64,000 nucleotides of DNA, from positions 3,229,001 through 3,293,000 of the forward strand of contig NZ_OY782764.1 in NCBI RefSeq assembly GCF_963678225.1, given 5' to 3'. Below the pieces are notes generated by a model. The model saw only the letters and a program-made list of their open reading frames with translations. It had not been told where the DNA came from and did no database searches. This document shows, piece by piece, positions 63,457 through 64,000 of this stretch. The translations under genes and the position numbers were made by a program. Origin of the DNA: an uncultured Cohaesibacter sp. Lineage in GTDB: Bacteria > Pseudomonadota > Alphaproteobacteria > Rhizobiales > Cohaesibacteraceae. Every line of letters begins with the position of its first letter. Within the stretch, counting starts at the first letter, position 1.

Positions 63457-64000
63457 ATGAAACGATTTCTAGCCGCAGCACTTGCCGCGGCCTCATTGCT
63501 GTTTGCCTCTCCGGGCTATACACAAACCCCACCCAATGTTTTGATTGTTGGACAAATTGCAGAACCTAAATCCCTTGATCCGGCCGCCGATACGGCAGTC
63601 AATGATTTCCGTATTCTGGTCAATATGTATGACGGTCTGGTGCGCTATAAGGATGGCACGCTCGAAGTGGAGCCATCTCTGGCCAAAAGCTGGACCATTT
63701 CCGACGATGGAATGACCTACATCTTCAAATTGCGTGAAGGGGTTAAATTCCACGACGGAACGGACTTCAACGCAGAAGCCGTGAAATTCAATTTCGATCG
63801 CATGCTAAAGGACGATCACCCTTATCATGACACGGGGCCGTTCCCGCTTGCTTTCTTCTTCTCTTCGGTCAAGGAAGTGACCGCAGTTGATCCGCTGACC
63901 GTCAAGTTCGAACTGAACGCGCCTTATGCGCCCTTCCTTTCCAACCTTGCCTACCCGACAGGCCTGATGATTTCTCCGGCTGCCGTTGAGGAATATGGCA
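63457..64000 (+). CDS. ABC transporter substrate-binding protein, family 5 (partial)
   Basis: The first 181 residues of a periplasmic oligopeptide/dipeptide-type binding protein, cut by the window end. A Sec signal peptide ends near SPGYT|QTPP (residue 22). EPKSLDPAADTAVNDFRILVNMYDGLV (parts) and FKLREGVKFHDGTDFNAEAVKFNFDRML (parts) are the SBP_bac_5 hallmarks. GAGGGAG precedes the ATG. It diverges from the amidase/hydrolase pair, suggesting import of an amide or ureide substrate. Confidence 0.9.
   Translation, partial: MKRFLAAALAAASLLFASPGYTQTPPNVLIVGQIAEPKSLDPAADTAVNDFRILVNMYDGLVRYKDGTLEVEPSLAKSWTISDDGMTYIFKLREGVKFHDGTDFNAEAVKFNFDRMLKDDHPYHDTGPFPLAFFFSSVKEVTAVDPLTVKFELNAPYAPFLSNLAYPTGLMISPAAVEEYG

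Overview
The window is chromosomal DNA of an alphaproteobacterium, probably a marine or halotolerant Hyphomicrobiales relative (Cohaesibacter-like is a guess, low confidence). Grounds are the rnfABCDGEH order seen in Rhodobacter, the alphaproteobacterial style of the pyrimidine-catabolic and NAGGN osmolyte genes, and dense gene packing. No rRNA, tRNA, CRISPR array, phage or insertion sequence was seen.

Layout. 0.2-4.1 kb: housekeeping genes (MBL/beta-CASP RNA hydrolase, phosphoglycolate-type phosphatase, PhnM-like amidohydrolase). 4.3-33.8 kb: a large nitrogen-fixation island. It holds rnfABCDGEH (minus strand), a short NifL-like protein with nifA, nifB-fdxN-flavodiiron protein-two 2Fe-2S ferredoxins-nifQ, a SIR2-like gene with bacteriohemerythrin, nifHDKT-fdx-nifY, two small or unknown nif-associated genes, nifENX-DUF269-DUF683-fdxB, and iscA-nifVWZM. 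Five perfect TGT-N10-ACA sites, each near a -24/-12 sigma-54 promoter, plus one further site, give an internally consistent NifA regulon; two intergenic regions appear to be divergent and NifA controlled. 33.9-37.6 kb: LysR regulator with redox/quinone genes. 37.8-39.4 kb: a TPP-dependent 2-oxo acid decarboxylase.

39.5-55.6 kb is the most interesting region. A RutR-like TetR repressor diverges from a co-directional run: (methyl)malonate-semialdehyde dehydrogenase, beta-ureidopropionase, dihydropyrimidinase, a four-gene NMT1-type ABC importer, then a complete coenzyme F420 operon (cofG, cofH, cofD, cofC, cofE), an NADPH:F420 oxidoreductase and one LLM-class F420-dependent oxidoreductase, closed by a terminator. 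Every step of reductive uracil/thymine breakdown is represented except the usual PreA/PreT dihydropyrimidine dehydrogenase and the beta-alanine transaminase. The inference is that F420H2 and the LLM enzyme replace the dehydrogenase: NADPH -> F420 (NpdG) -> uracil/thymine (LLM) -> dihydropyrimidinase -> ureidopropionase -> semialdehyde dehydrogenase.

55.7-61.1 kb: MarR regulator and the three-gene N-acetylglutaminylglutamine amide (NAGGN) osmolyte system. 61.1-64.0 kb: acetamidase/formamidase-like protein, a second M20-family N-carbamoyl amino acid hydrolase, and the start of an oligopeptide-type solute-binding protein cut by the window end.
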